NCBI GenBank assembly: GCA_023250095.1
Contig: JAHFBI010000004.1
Span: 1-44,994 of the forward strand
Direction: 5' to 3'
Source of the DNA: Candidatus Melainabacteria bacterium
GTDB taxonomy: Bacteria > Cyanobacteriota > Vampirovibrionia > Obscuribacterales > Obscuribacteraceae
Length of the DNA stretch: 44,994 bases
Shown here: positions 20,227-28,734 of the stretch, piece after piece
How the letters are laid out: each line of letters begins with the position of its first letter
How positions within the stretch are numbered: position 1 is the stretch's first letter
The notes under the pieces: model-generated
Told to the model about the DNA's origin: nothing
Database searches by the model: none
The model's input: the letters and a program-made list of their open reading frames with translations, nothing else
Made by a program: the position numbers and the translations under genes

Positions 20227-21999
20227 ATGAACGTGTCGGGCAAGAGTCTGCAGGATATATATGATGCCGGCTCGGCGCGGCTCGAGGATCTGGAGAAGTC
20301 TCAGAAATCCAGCCTGTCCGCCACCTGCGACGCGCATTTTGAAGAGAAATCCAGCAGTGAGCCCGAGTCGCTCAAAGATCTCGAAGAGTCCTCGCAACAA
20401 CTGGAGGCAGAGATACGCTCCTGCCTGAGCCAGGGGCTGGAGCGGGTGGAAAAGACCGTACGCCTGGAAATTGAGGATAACCAGCAGTACATCGGGCGTC
20501 TTGTCGAGAGCCTGGGTCTTCTTGCTAAAAAGTTCAGCGAGTCGATCAAGCAATTAAAGGATTCGACTGAGTTCGGAATCAAGGATCTCTCTTTCGATTG
20601 CGAGGAGCAGTTCAGGCGCCATAACGAGCGTGTCAAGAGCGATTTGCACAAGCAGGGGCTTTTCGCCCTTGAGCAACTCAAGACCGAAGGCATGTCTTCA
20701 GTTCAGGGTGTGTCTGAAAAGGTGGAGGAATCTCTGCAACAGGAAGAGGAGCAAGAAAATGAGATTAAGAATCGTCTGTTCAGTGCTTTCGTCAGTTATA
20801 TCGGCTCGGTGAAGACCAGCCTTTCTGATAGCCTCTCACGACTCACAGATGTGTTTTCAGAGAAAGGTGCCCAAACGGCTGCGCGAGCAGGGTATCTCGA
20901 GCAGGAAGCCAATGAATATGCCGATCGGCTTCTGGAGTCCGCCGAAAGTCATGCGGCCGACTCGCAGACAAGGCTGAAAGAGGCTTTTCTAGGGCTTCTG
21001 CAGCAGTGCAATTTGGATTCCGAGCAGTCTGCCTCCGAGGTGATTTCTCAGCTGCGCAGTCAACATGATGCTGGCATGGCAGAGCTGAACGACAGGACCA
21101 GGCAACTCCACCGTGATATGGATGAGCTATCCGAAAGTGTTTCTCAGGCAGTTGCCTTTAGAGATCAAGAAATCCGAAGTCAGGCCGAGTCGGCGATGGG
21201 GTCTTTCGGAGCTGAGTTGCGAGAGCGAGTGGAATCCGGGGAGAATTTCAGACGAGAGCTTGAAGAAGAAAGAGCGAAAGTGGTTGAAGGGATCTGGGAC
21301 GAGTTGAGTGCCGTTCAGTCCCGCTTTGAAGAAAAAATGGCTGCGCTTGCCCGATCGACTCTCGAGCAGCTACAGAACATTTGCAGCGAAGCTGAAACGG
21401 CTATCTCCTCAGCGCAGGAGCTGTGCGTTTCCGAATCGAGATCTAATGCTTCATCGAGACAGGATGTCATTGAAGCGGCTGCTCGGGACTTCCTCGATTG
21501 TGTTTCTCAGCGCCGTGCCTCTGCGCTCGATGGCATAGCTGCCGCCGCCGGAGCCGGCGGCGCCACTGAAGACGCGCCTGATGAGGAGCAGGGGACGGCA
21601 AAAGAAGAGAAGAAAGACGAAGGCATCTCTGCGCGGGCAGACAGGGAAAAGGAAGGCAAATCAGCCAGCAAGGAGCAAGAGAGTTTGCAAGCTTCTTCGG
21701 GTCCTGATGAGCGAAAGGCCAGGATTGCCCGGGCAATTGAAGAACTGGACGAGACACTCTTGGCGCCCGGCAAGTCCGCCGAGGATAGAGCTGACACTCA
21801 GGCAGTTGGCGGCGATCCGCCTGGTGACTTAGATGTGGACGAAGACGAGTCTTCCGAGCCTTCTCTGGAGCCGGAGCCGGGCGCCAACCCTCGTCCTGGA
21901 GATTCCTCGGAGCAGTCGCCGCGCAAGCGTCCAGGCAGAAGGAATTCTCCCAATAAGTCAAATTCTGATAAGCGATCCGGAGGGGATTCGAAGAGATGA
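20227..21999 (+). CDS. Long coiled-coil protein B (~590 aa) with charged low-complexity C-terminus
   Basis: ATG at 20227 (MNVSGKSLQDIYDAGSARLEDLEKSQKSS...); coiled-coil body, then acidic linker and basic tail RKRPGRRNSPNKSNSDKRSGGDSKR; stop overlaps next start. Confidence 0.85.
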   Translation: MNVSGKSLQDIYDAGSARLEDLEKSQKSSLSATCDAHFEEKSSSEPESLKDLEESSQQLEAEIRSCLSQGLERVEKTVRLEIEDNQQYIGRLVESLGLLAKKFSESIKQLKDSTEFGIKDLSFDCEEQFRRHNERVKSDLHKQGLFALEQLKTEGMSSVQGVSEKVEESLQQEEEQENEIKNRLFSAFVSYIGSVKTSLSDSLSRLTDVFSEKGAQTAARAGYLEQEANEYADRLLESAESHAADSQTRLKEAFLGLLQQCNLDSEQSASEVISQLRSQHDAGMAELNDRTRQLHRDMDELSESVSQAVAFRDQEIRSQAESAMGSFGAELRERVESGENFRRELEEERAKVVEGIWDELSAVQSRFEEKMAALARSTLEQLQNICSEAETAISSAQELCVSESRSNASSRQDVIEAAARDFLDCVSQRRASALDGIAAAAGAGGATEDAPDEEQGTAKEEKKDEGISARADREKEGKSASKEQESLQASSGPDERKARIARAIEELDETLLAPGKSAEDRADTQAVGGDPPGDLDVDEDESSEPSLEPEPGANPRPGDSSEQSPRKRPGRRNSPNKSNSDKRSGGDSKR

Positions 22000-24900
22000 G
22001 CTTTCTGCTGTTCCAACAGAATCTTCCATTTCAGGCGGTCATCAACTACTTGAGGTTGTATGAGCCGTCCTGTACGACACCGCCTCAAGAGTGGGCAGAC
22101 CAGCATGCTGGCGATGTCACCGTCGGTGACATCGTCTTTGCTCTGGATCCTATCTATTCACCGTGGGGAGACTCGTCGACTGGCATTGGCGTCGCCGATG
22201 GTGATTCTTTTAAAGTATCGCAGGCTTGCTTCATCTACAAGCGAGAGGGCAAATCGCTTGTGGCTTTCGCCCTTACAGCTGATGTGTACGAATATCACTT
22301 GTTGCCCGATTTGCTGGCACACAATGTGCAGGCTGCGCGCTCCGCCTCTGGCGGATTCTACTATGCCATAGTCCGGCCGGCGGATCCTCTTCTTGCCGAC
22401 AAAATGCGTGCTCTCACAATGCTTGACTCTTATGGAACCTCCGGATGGCGAACAAGTGATGCTGGCGTTATCGATATACCGGTGGCATTTCTGGGTGCTT
22501 GCGGCATTGCCGTTGATCCGGCACTGAACGATCAAGTAATTGATGTCGGACAGCTGGCTTACATGATATTCAGTGATAAGGAACCCCCAGCCGGTAGCAG
22601 ATATCCTGATCTGCGCAGGCGTTTCTTGCCTGTGGGACGCAACGTTCACCTGCCTGTGGCGGAACTTTCCGCTGAGCCTGGTTCCCACCTTGGCGGGCTG
22701 TGCGATGCGTCGCCAGCCTCTCCTGCAGCAGTCGAGGCGCAGGGGAAATTTTCGACAAGGCGTATTATCCCGACCAAGCCGCAGTCGATAACACCTATGC
22801 CTACGGCATCCTCTCCGCTGAGATCTGTCAGTGTTCCACAGCAAGGGCTTCCAGGCGTCCAAGACGACGCATCGCCGGATTTCCCGCAGGAGTCGGAGAC
22901 TTCTTTTGTCGGTGAGCCTGGAACTTCTCCCCCACCTCTTCGACCGGCGGAAGGACAGGTCCAGATTCCGGTGGCACCGCCTTTGCCTTCTGGCGGTCCG
23001 CCGCCTTTGCCCCAGGCTTCTTCCCGGCCTGTGCCGCCGCCTTTGCCTCAGGCTCCTGCCGGACCCGTGCCGCCGCCTTTGCCGTCTCATTTTCCAGGGG
23101 CTCCCTCTCGACTTTTGAGAGATGCTGGCTCGCCTGAAGCTCCCCTGCCGGATTCTGAGAACTCATCGCCTTTCTTGCCCCGACTTCAGAGTTCTCTTGG
23201 TTCAATCATCCCGGGCTTGCGAAAAGCTCCTTCCGGCCCAGTGCCCCCAATGCCCTCATCGCCGGAAGGGGGTTCTCGCCAGGCTGAGGCTGCGGCGCAA
23301 GAGAGCAGCTGTTCGGAGCCAGCTGAATCTTTGCCGGCGGACCTGTCCGCATCTTTTTCCGGGAGTCTTCCCGAGGAGATTGTTTCAGACCTTTCTCAGA
23401 CGGAGGTAAAGGGCGGAGCTTTCGGGCTGGAAGATGTGTCCGGGGTAACAAATTCTGAACATGTAAGCTCATCTGTCCTGGCTGACGGCGAATCAGTCGC
23501 TGTGCCTATCCACAAGGAGATAGACACGGTAGAGCCTCAGTCCGAGGTGTCTGGCGCAAATCCCTTTGCGTCGGGGCAGGTGGAATCTGTGCAGATTGAG
23601 ATGGTATCCAAGGTAGTTGAGGAAGAACTGCCGGCAGCCCCGGCATCGCCCGACGGGGAACCGGCAGCTGCTGTTCGGATGCCTGGGACCGGTCCTTTGG
23701 TGGCAGGGAAGCCAGTCGAGGGGATTTTGAATTCTCTTGCGACCGCTCCGCCTATTGCTGGCATGCCACCGCGCAAGAAAAAAATGGAAGCGCGCGAGGC
23801 ATCTTCTCAAGCCGAACTGCCCAGCCGCGCACATCTCAAGGAGCCTGCTCCCGTTAAAAGCGGCGTGGCCGGACTTGTGTCCAAGCTTGAGCAGCAGGCC
23901 AGCAAGGCGTCGTCGAGACTGGAGTCGCAGGTCGAGGAGATTCAGGGGCGGTTGTCCGCCGAACTTACCTCCTTGCTGGATAAAGTGGGTGCAAGCGAAA
24001 GACGCAGCGTTAGAAGTGCTGAAGGACTGCGAAAGAACTTGCTCTCTAAGATGGAGGCTGCCGCTGCCGAAGTCAAACAGGATATTCGCGATGCAGCGCT
24101 CACAGGCGGCGAGTCCATCAATGAGTTTGTGGAGAGCGGGCGCACTGCTATCGATGAGAAGCACGAGCAGCTGAAAGTGGCTTTGAGACAGTCTTTCGAA
24201 GGGGTGCGCGAGAAAGCCGAAGATCTGGCCAGATCCTTTGAGGAGGGCTCCAATAGTCACTGCGAGCAAAGCCTTGGCGATCTCAGAGCGCTGATGGAAT
24301 CGCTCGAGGGCCAGTTGAATGAAGCCGGTGAATTTTATTGTTCTGCGCTGCAAGAGGCCCTTGAGCGGTTCAAGGGGCGCATCCTTGATGGCGGGACGTA
24401 CATGTCTGATTCGCTGTCGGGATACTATAACAATCTGGATCGTGAGATTGAGGACTTGCATGAGCGCGCCCGGAAGAAGATCGAGTTTGTCCAGGCAGAA
24501 CTCAAGCAGAAGCTGGATCGGATGGCTCAGTCTTCTCAGCTCGATTCGATGCGGGTTCAGGCTGCCTCCGTTGCCGATGCCATCGTACCGAGACTGAAAG
24601 AGCATCGCGAGATTCTGAGAGTGATGATTCTGGAATTTCAGCAAAAACTGGCAAGCGACCTCGAGGAAAGGGGGGGCGAGAGAATCGCGCAGATAGAGCC
24701 GCTTCTTGAAGAAAAGAAACAAGAACTCTCAGTGTTGCTCGCCGATACCGCCAAGATTAAAGAGGCTCTGGAGGACAGGCAACGCGAGCACCTCGAGCGT
24801 ATTTGCCACGAATTGATAGCTGCCGTCGACGGTAGTATAGAAGAGGCAAACGTCATTTTCCAGGAAAGCGAAGAACAGGTCGGCCAAATTGACAGAGCTG

Positions 24901-25208
24901 TGCGCATACTGGCCGATCCCTCCAGCATCGAAGGTGATCTCGACCTGCTCAGTCAGCGGGCCGATGTGCTGGAAAAGCTGGCTCAGTGCGCTGATCAGAC
25001 GACCCAGGAAGTGCATGCTGCTTTGAAAGAGAAAGTTGCCGCCCTCGAGGAGAGGGGCAAGGCTCTTCAGGAAGATCTCATCTCTTCTATGGAAGAAGAT
25101 GCCTACCTGGTACGCCGCACTTCCGAGCAGGTTCTCAACCGTCTGCGTGAAAACATTCAGGAGACTTTTGCTGCCATTCAGGCAGCTCAGGATGAGCGCA
25201 TGGAATGA
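21996..25208 (+). CDS. Long protein C (1070 aa): N-terminal globular domain, PPPLP-rich linker, coiled-coil C-terminus
   Basis: ATGA overlap with gene B; N-term MSFLLFQQNLPFQAVINYLRLYEPSCTTPPQEW...; linker PPLPSGGPPPLPQASSRPVPPPLPQAPAGPVPPPLPSH; C-terminal ~450 aa helical coiled coil. Confidence 0.88.
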   Translation: MSFLLFQQNLPFQAVINYLRLYEPSCTTPPQEWADQHAGDVTVGDIVFALDPIYSPWGDSSTGIGVADGDSFKVSQACFIYKREGKSLVAFALTADVYEYHLLPDLLAHNVQAARSASGGFYYAIVRPADPLLADKMRALTMLDSYGTSGWRTSDAGVIDIPVAFLGACGIAVDPALNDQVIDVGQLAYMIFSDKEPPAGSRYPDLRRRFLPVGRNVHLPVAELSAEPGSHLGGLCDASPASPAAVEAQGKFSTRRIIPTKPQSITPMPTASSPLRSVSVPQQGLPGVQDDASPDFPQESETSFVGEPGTSPPPLRPAEGQVQIPVAPPLPSGGPPPLPQASSRPVPPPLPQAPAGPVPPPLPSHFPGAPSRLLRDAGSPEAPLPDSENSSPFLPRLQSSLGSIIPGLRKAPSGPVPPMPSSPEGGSRQAEAAAQESSCSEPAESLPADLSASFSGSLPEEIVSDLSQTEVKGGAFGLEDVSGVTNSEHVSSSVLADGESVAVPIHKEIDTVEPQSEVSGANPFASGQVESVQIEMVSKVVEEELPAAPASPDGEPAAAVRMPGTGPLVAGKPVEGILNSLATAPPIAGMPPRKKKMEAREASSQAELPSRAHLKEPAPVKSGVAGLVSKLEQQASKASSRLESQVEEIQGRLSAELTSLLDKVGASERRSVRSAEGLRKNLLSKMEAAAAEVKQDIRDAALTGGESINEFVESGRTAIDEKHEQLKVALRQSFEGVREKAEDLARSFEEGSNSHCEQSLGDLRALMESLEGQLNEAGEFYCSALQEALERFKGRILDGGTYMSDSLSGYYNNLDREIEDLHERARKKIEFVQAELKQKLDRMAQSSQLDSMRVQAASVADAIVPRLKEHREILRVMILEFQQKLASDLEERGGERIAQIEPLLEEKKQELSVLLADTAKIKEALEDRQREHLERICHELIAAVDGSIEEANVIFQESEEQVGQIDRAVRILADPSSIEGDLDLLSQRADVLEKLAQCADQTTQEVHAALKEKVAALEERGKALQEDLISSMEEDAYLVRRTSEQVLNRLRENIQETFAAIQAAQDERME
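22974..23090 (+). repeat. In-frame proline-rich repeat coding for PPLP units
   Basis: Four copies of CCGCCTTTGCC encoding (P)PPLP separated by short linkers. Confidence 0.85.
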
Positions 25209-25215
25209 GAAAAAC

Positions 25216-26517
25216 TCACATGCCTACAGGCGGTGGCGTGGCTCCGTCTGGCTGGATGGAGAAGTCGAGCTGGCAGAAGGTGCAGCAGATGGCGTATCTA
25301 TAGAGCTTGTGCTCGCAGCGCGGGCAGCGTCTGAAGTCGGAATTGAAGTCGTCAATCTCTGCCATTTCGCCGGACTCAGTCATGGCTTCGGGATCTAAGA
25401 GCAGGGCATCTGAAGCAGCTTCGGCAAGCCTGTCGATCAGTCGTCTTTCATCATGTACTGTCTTCACCCCCATGTTTTCAGGATGGGTGGCGGGACTTGC
25501 TTGCGGCAGGCACGGCGGAAGCGACACTTGCAGGGGCAAGTCGTGCGCCGGATACAAAAGCGGTGGTTCAAGGTGTCTGTCGTTGTTCCGGCAATTACAG
25601 GACAACCCGCCTTGACTTGTGGCTTTCGAACAAAAAACGCATCGCCTCAGATTCACCCGCGCAATAGCCGGCTGTTGTCTGGCAGGGTCCATGGAGGGCC
25701 GCTTTCTGCTGGGTGACAGGGCAACACCTGGGGCAGCTGAGCGTAAAGTCACGGCTTCTGGACTGCCTGGCAGCGGGGGAACTGCAGCTGTGCCTTCCTC
25801 TGAGTTTGCCACAGAGACAGAGTCTGTCTTCGTGCTAGTGCTGTCTTTCAGTCCGGTCAAATCATTGGCTGGGAATATGTTGTCCTGCCAGGGAAAGTCG
25901 TCTTTTACCGGTGAGGTCTCCATGCTGTCAGGCATGGGAAGGGCTTCTGAGCTGGCTGAATCGTCTATTTGGACGGCGCCGGTGGTAAGCTCGCCAGCGG
26001 TCGGATCGCCGAAAGAGGACTCCTGGGCGCTATTTTCCCTGCAATGTCCCTGGCCGACGGACGAGGACGGCAACGGCTCTCTGGAAGGAGAGTCTTCAGC
26101 AGCAGGCAGGCAGCAGCCAGTTGTTTGCAAGGGATGCTCTGAGTCGGAACCCTCTTTTACTCCCAGGCTCAAGCCTGCAGAGTCCGTGGCAAGCGCCCGT
26201 CTGATTGACACTGCCAGCTCGACTTCTGCTTCGGATATGCCATGAATGCGCATTGGCCCTGCCCAAATCCGCTGCCAGGGAGCATCGGCAAGCGCCCGCT
26301 CGATAATCATGTCCAGCACCATCGCCCGCAAAGCCTGTTTTAAGTGCACGGCCGGAGCAATTTCCGGGGGCTGCCGGTCAGGGCGGCGGCGAGCTGGTCT
26401 ATCCGGCTTTGAAGAGCCGCAATTGGCAGGAGAAGGATTGGCAGGACTGGCGCTCAATTTCCAGCCTCCAGAGCGGGCCGGGTCAGGACACCATTTGTTA
26501 GTAACGACCGGACTCAC
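25216..26517 (-). CDS. Hypothetical protein with two zinc-ribbon-like cysteine clusters
   Basis: HLKQALRAMVLDMIIERALADAPWQRIWAGPMRIHGISEAEVELAVSIRRAL; RRCVFCSKATSQGGLSCNC; C-terminal CPRCEHKLYRYAICCTFC. Start codon uncertain. Confidence 0.65.
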   Translation of the reverse strand: MSPVVTNKWCPDPARSGGWKLSASPANPSPANCGSSKPDRPARRRPDRQPPEIAPAVHLKQALRAMVLDMIIERALADAPWQRIWAGPMRIHGISEAEVELAVSIRRALATDSAGLSLGVKEGSDSEHPLQTTGCCLPAAEDSPSREPLPSSSVGQGHCRENSAQESSFGDPTAGELTTGAVQIDDSASSEALPMPDSMETSPVKDDFPWQDNIFPANDLTGLKDSTSTKTDSVSVANSEEGTAAVPPLPGSPEAVTLRSAAPGVALSPSRKRPSMDPARQQPAIARVNLRRCVFCSKATSQGGLSCNCRNNDRHLEPPLLYPAHDLPLQVSLPPCLPQASPATHPENMGVKTVHDERRLIDRLAEAASDALLLDPEAMTESGEMAEIDDFNSDFRRCPRCEHKLYRYAICCTFCQLDFSIQPDGATPPPVGM

Positions 26518-26620
26518 TGAGAATAAGCAAACTCTCTGGCAGATTTGTGGAATGCTAGAGGTTGCCAGCTTGTTGCCTTAGTGTACAGGAAAGTTTAGAC
26601 TTTGTTAATAGGTGGGCTGG

Positions 26621-27424
26621 ATGAAACGAGAAGTTCCACATTTCCGCATTGGTTTGCTCCTGACAGAAGCTGGGATTCTCGATCCCCAGCAGCTCAACGC
26701 GGCCATCATGGCCGGGGAAAAAACCGGGGTTCCGTTTCTGAGAGTTCTGGTCTCATCGGGCTTCCTTTCGCAAGAGGAGCTGCAAGCAGTTGTCCGGGCT
26801 CAATCTCTCATATGGAAAGGTTTCCTGGAAGTGGAACCTGCTGTGAAGGCGCTAAACCTTGTACATACGCGCCACCTGACGATCGAAGAGAGTCTCAAGA
26901 GCGTGGGCTGGGTGCGACCGGAGGTAGCTGCCGCGCAGGAATCGCACATTCTGCCGGTGTCCGTTCAGGAGCGGCCCGACTCGGTCGTGCGCCAGCGCCC
27001 GGCTGAAGGTGGAAATGGCGGTCAGAAATGTCAGTACTGTGCCGCCCCGCTTGATTCGGGAGCCTTGCGCTGCCAGTTCTGCACTGGCGAAGTGCCGAAG
27101 ATAGTTCCGTCTGTTTCCAGAGTTGAGACTGTCCGAAATGTTGATATTAAGCCTTTCGATGACAGAAGCATCAAGGCGGTGAATCCGCCTCGGGATCCTG
27201 TGATCATGTCCTTTTTCAGTGGTTGTTGTGTTCCAGGTGTCGGTCAGGTGCTCATGGGACAGACGGCAAAAGGGATAACCCTGGTTCTTAGCGCTGTCGT
27301 ACTTGCCTTTCTCACGGGAGGGATGGTCAATCTCTTGCTGTCGCCGCTTGCGGCGCTGGATGCTTATTTGCTGGCTGAGAAATTGAAAAACGGGAAATAC
27401 ATCGGGCCATGGGAATGTTTCTAA
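26621..27424 (+). CDS. MshEN/GspE-N-like domain, zinc ribbon and TM2-like membrane segment
   Basis: RIGLLLTEAGILDPQQLNAAI...FLRVLVSSGFLSQEELQAVVRAQ; CQYCAAPLDSGALRCQFC; SGCCVPGVGQVLMGQTAKGITLVLSAVVLAFLTGGMVNLLLSPLAALDAYLLA. Confidence 0.75.
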   Translation: MKREVPHFRIGLLLTEAGILDPQQLNAAIMAGEKTGVPFLRVLVSSGFLSQEELQAVVRAQSLIWKGFLEVEPAVKALNLVHTRHLTIEESLKSVGWVRPEVAAAQESHILPVSVQERPDSVVRQRPAEGGNGGQKCQYCAAPLDSGALRCQFCTGEVPKIVPSVSRVETVRNVDIKPFDDRSIKAVNPPRDPVIMSFFSGCCVPGVGQVLMGQTAKGITLVLSAVVLAFLTGGMVNLLLSPLAALDAYLLAEKLKNGKYIGPWECF

Positions 27425-28734
27425 GAGCTTTCGGCTTTCTGCTGCTGCTGGCAATCGTGCCGCCGCCGGCGGTGGCAGATCGCCCTTGTGGAGTTCTGCT
27501 TGCTTACAAGTCCGGTGGCGGACTCAAGAAGTATGAGGCTGCCATTGCTTGCAACAACAGAGGCGTGGACCTCTATAGCGCCGGCAAGTATCAGGCGGCT
27601 ATTAGACAATATGACTCAGCCCTGCGCTTGAATCCCTCTTATACGGAGGCTTACAGCAATCGCGGCGTGGCTTATGATGCCTTGAACGACCATCAAAAGG
27701 CTGTTGGCGACTACAGTCAGGCTATACGGCTGAATCCCCGGCTTGTGGCTGCTTATTCCAACCGGGCAGCTGCTTATAAAGACCTCGGACAGATGGAGCT
27801 GGCTCTTGCTGACCTGGATAGCATTATCAAGTTGACCCCGCGCAGTGCTCAGGCATACAACAAGCGAGGACAGTCCTATCAGTCTCTGGGGCGGCTGGAA
27901 TTCGCCCTCAAAGATTTTGAGAAAGCCCTGAGTCTTAACCGGCATCTGTCCGAGGCTAAGGCCAATCGCGACAGCCTGCGCCGGTCTCTGAATCAGGCTC
28001 AGACGGGCTTAGCTCAAACAGCGGCGGTCCAGCCTGGACCCTCTCAGACCAAGAGGGCTGGACAGACTGCCTCGGGTCAAATTCTGGCATCTCAAAGGCC
28101 AGCGTCGCGCCCGTCCCCTGCGCAGACAGAAACGACAAAAATTGCTTCTTCCCTTCCGGTGTTGCCGGACGCCAGCTCTCTAAAGCCATCATCCCGGGAG
28201 GCGGGCGTGGCTCCGGCGCGGGGAGCCGCAACTGTTCCGGGCAATCTTCCGCCGGGGCGGAGCCAGCGGACAGCTCCGTCCGGTCAATCCGGGCCGATAT
28301 CGCTGGAGTCCGTGCCGCCCCCGCCTGGCACCAGATGCGGTGGCCCATCTGGCGCGCAAGGGATTAACCTGATCCAGGAACCAGGCAGATATGCAGCTAA
28401 TCTCACCTATCACATCCTCGGCAATCTCTGCTATGCCTTCGGGCAATATCAGGCTGCTGCGAAGAACTACGAGGCGGCGGTTGCGGCTAATCCTATCGAC
28501 AAGTTCGCCTACTTCCGGCGCGGCAACGCTTACCAGGCGGCCGGCCATTATTCGCGCGCCATTGCCGATTATGACAGGGTATTAGCTTTGAGCCCGCGCT
28601 TCAAGCCAGCCATCACGAAGCGCTTGCGCGCCCAATCGGCGTTGAACAAGCTTTATGAGGGTAACGTCCAGGACACGAGCCGCTCGCCCGATAATCCAGC
28701 TGCGACTCCAGCAGGGAGCTCGATCGCACCATGA
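27409..28734 (+). CDS. TPR-repeat protein with signal peptide
   Basis: Consecutive TPRs: AACNNRGVDLYSAGKYQAAIRQYDSALRLNPSYTEAYSNRGVAYDALNDHQKAVGDYSQAIRLNP...; low-complexity P/S/Q linker then further TPRs. Confidence 0.9.
   Translation: MGMFLRAFGFLLLLAIVPPPAVADRPCGVLLAYKSGGGLKKYEAAIACNNRGVDLYSAGKYQAAIRQYDSALRLNPSYTEAYSNRGVAYDALNDHQKAVGDYSQAIRLNPRLVAAYSNRAAAYKDLGQMELALADLDSIIKLTPRSAQAYNKRGQSYQSLGRLEFALKDFEKALSLNRHLSEAKANRDSLRRSLNQAQTGLAQTAAVQPGPSQTKRAGQTASGQILASQRPASRPSPAQTETTKIASSLPVLPDASSLKPSSREAGVAPARGAATVPGNLPPGRSQRTAPSGQSGPISLESVPPPPGTRCGGPSGAQGINLIQEPGRYAANLTYHILGNLCYAFGQYQAAAKNYEAAVAANPIDKFAYFRRGNAYQAAGHYSRAIADYDRVLALSPRFKPAITKRLRAQSALNKLYEGNVQDTSRSPDNPAATPAGSSIAP

Noticed and set aside
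21541-21564. GC-rich inverted repeat GCCGCCGG..CCGGCGGC in coiled-coil gene B
   Set aside because: Explained by an in-frame Ala/Gly-rich stretch (AAAGAGGA).
23493-24722. Minus-strand 409-aa ORF
   Set aside because: Antisense to the coiled-coil region of protein C; no family motif, and the plus frame has clear heptad-like helical sequence.
25619-26245. Plus-strand 208-aa ORF opposite the zinc-ribbon gene
   Set aside because: Lacks conserved motifs; minus-strand frame has paired CxxC clusters and a plausible helical domain, though this is not certain.
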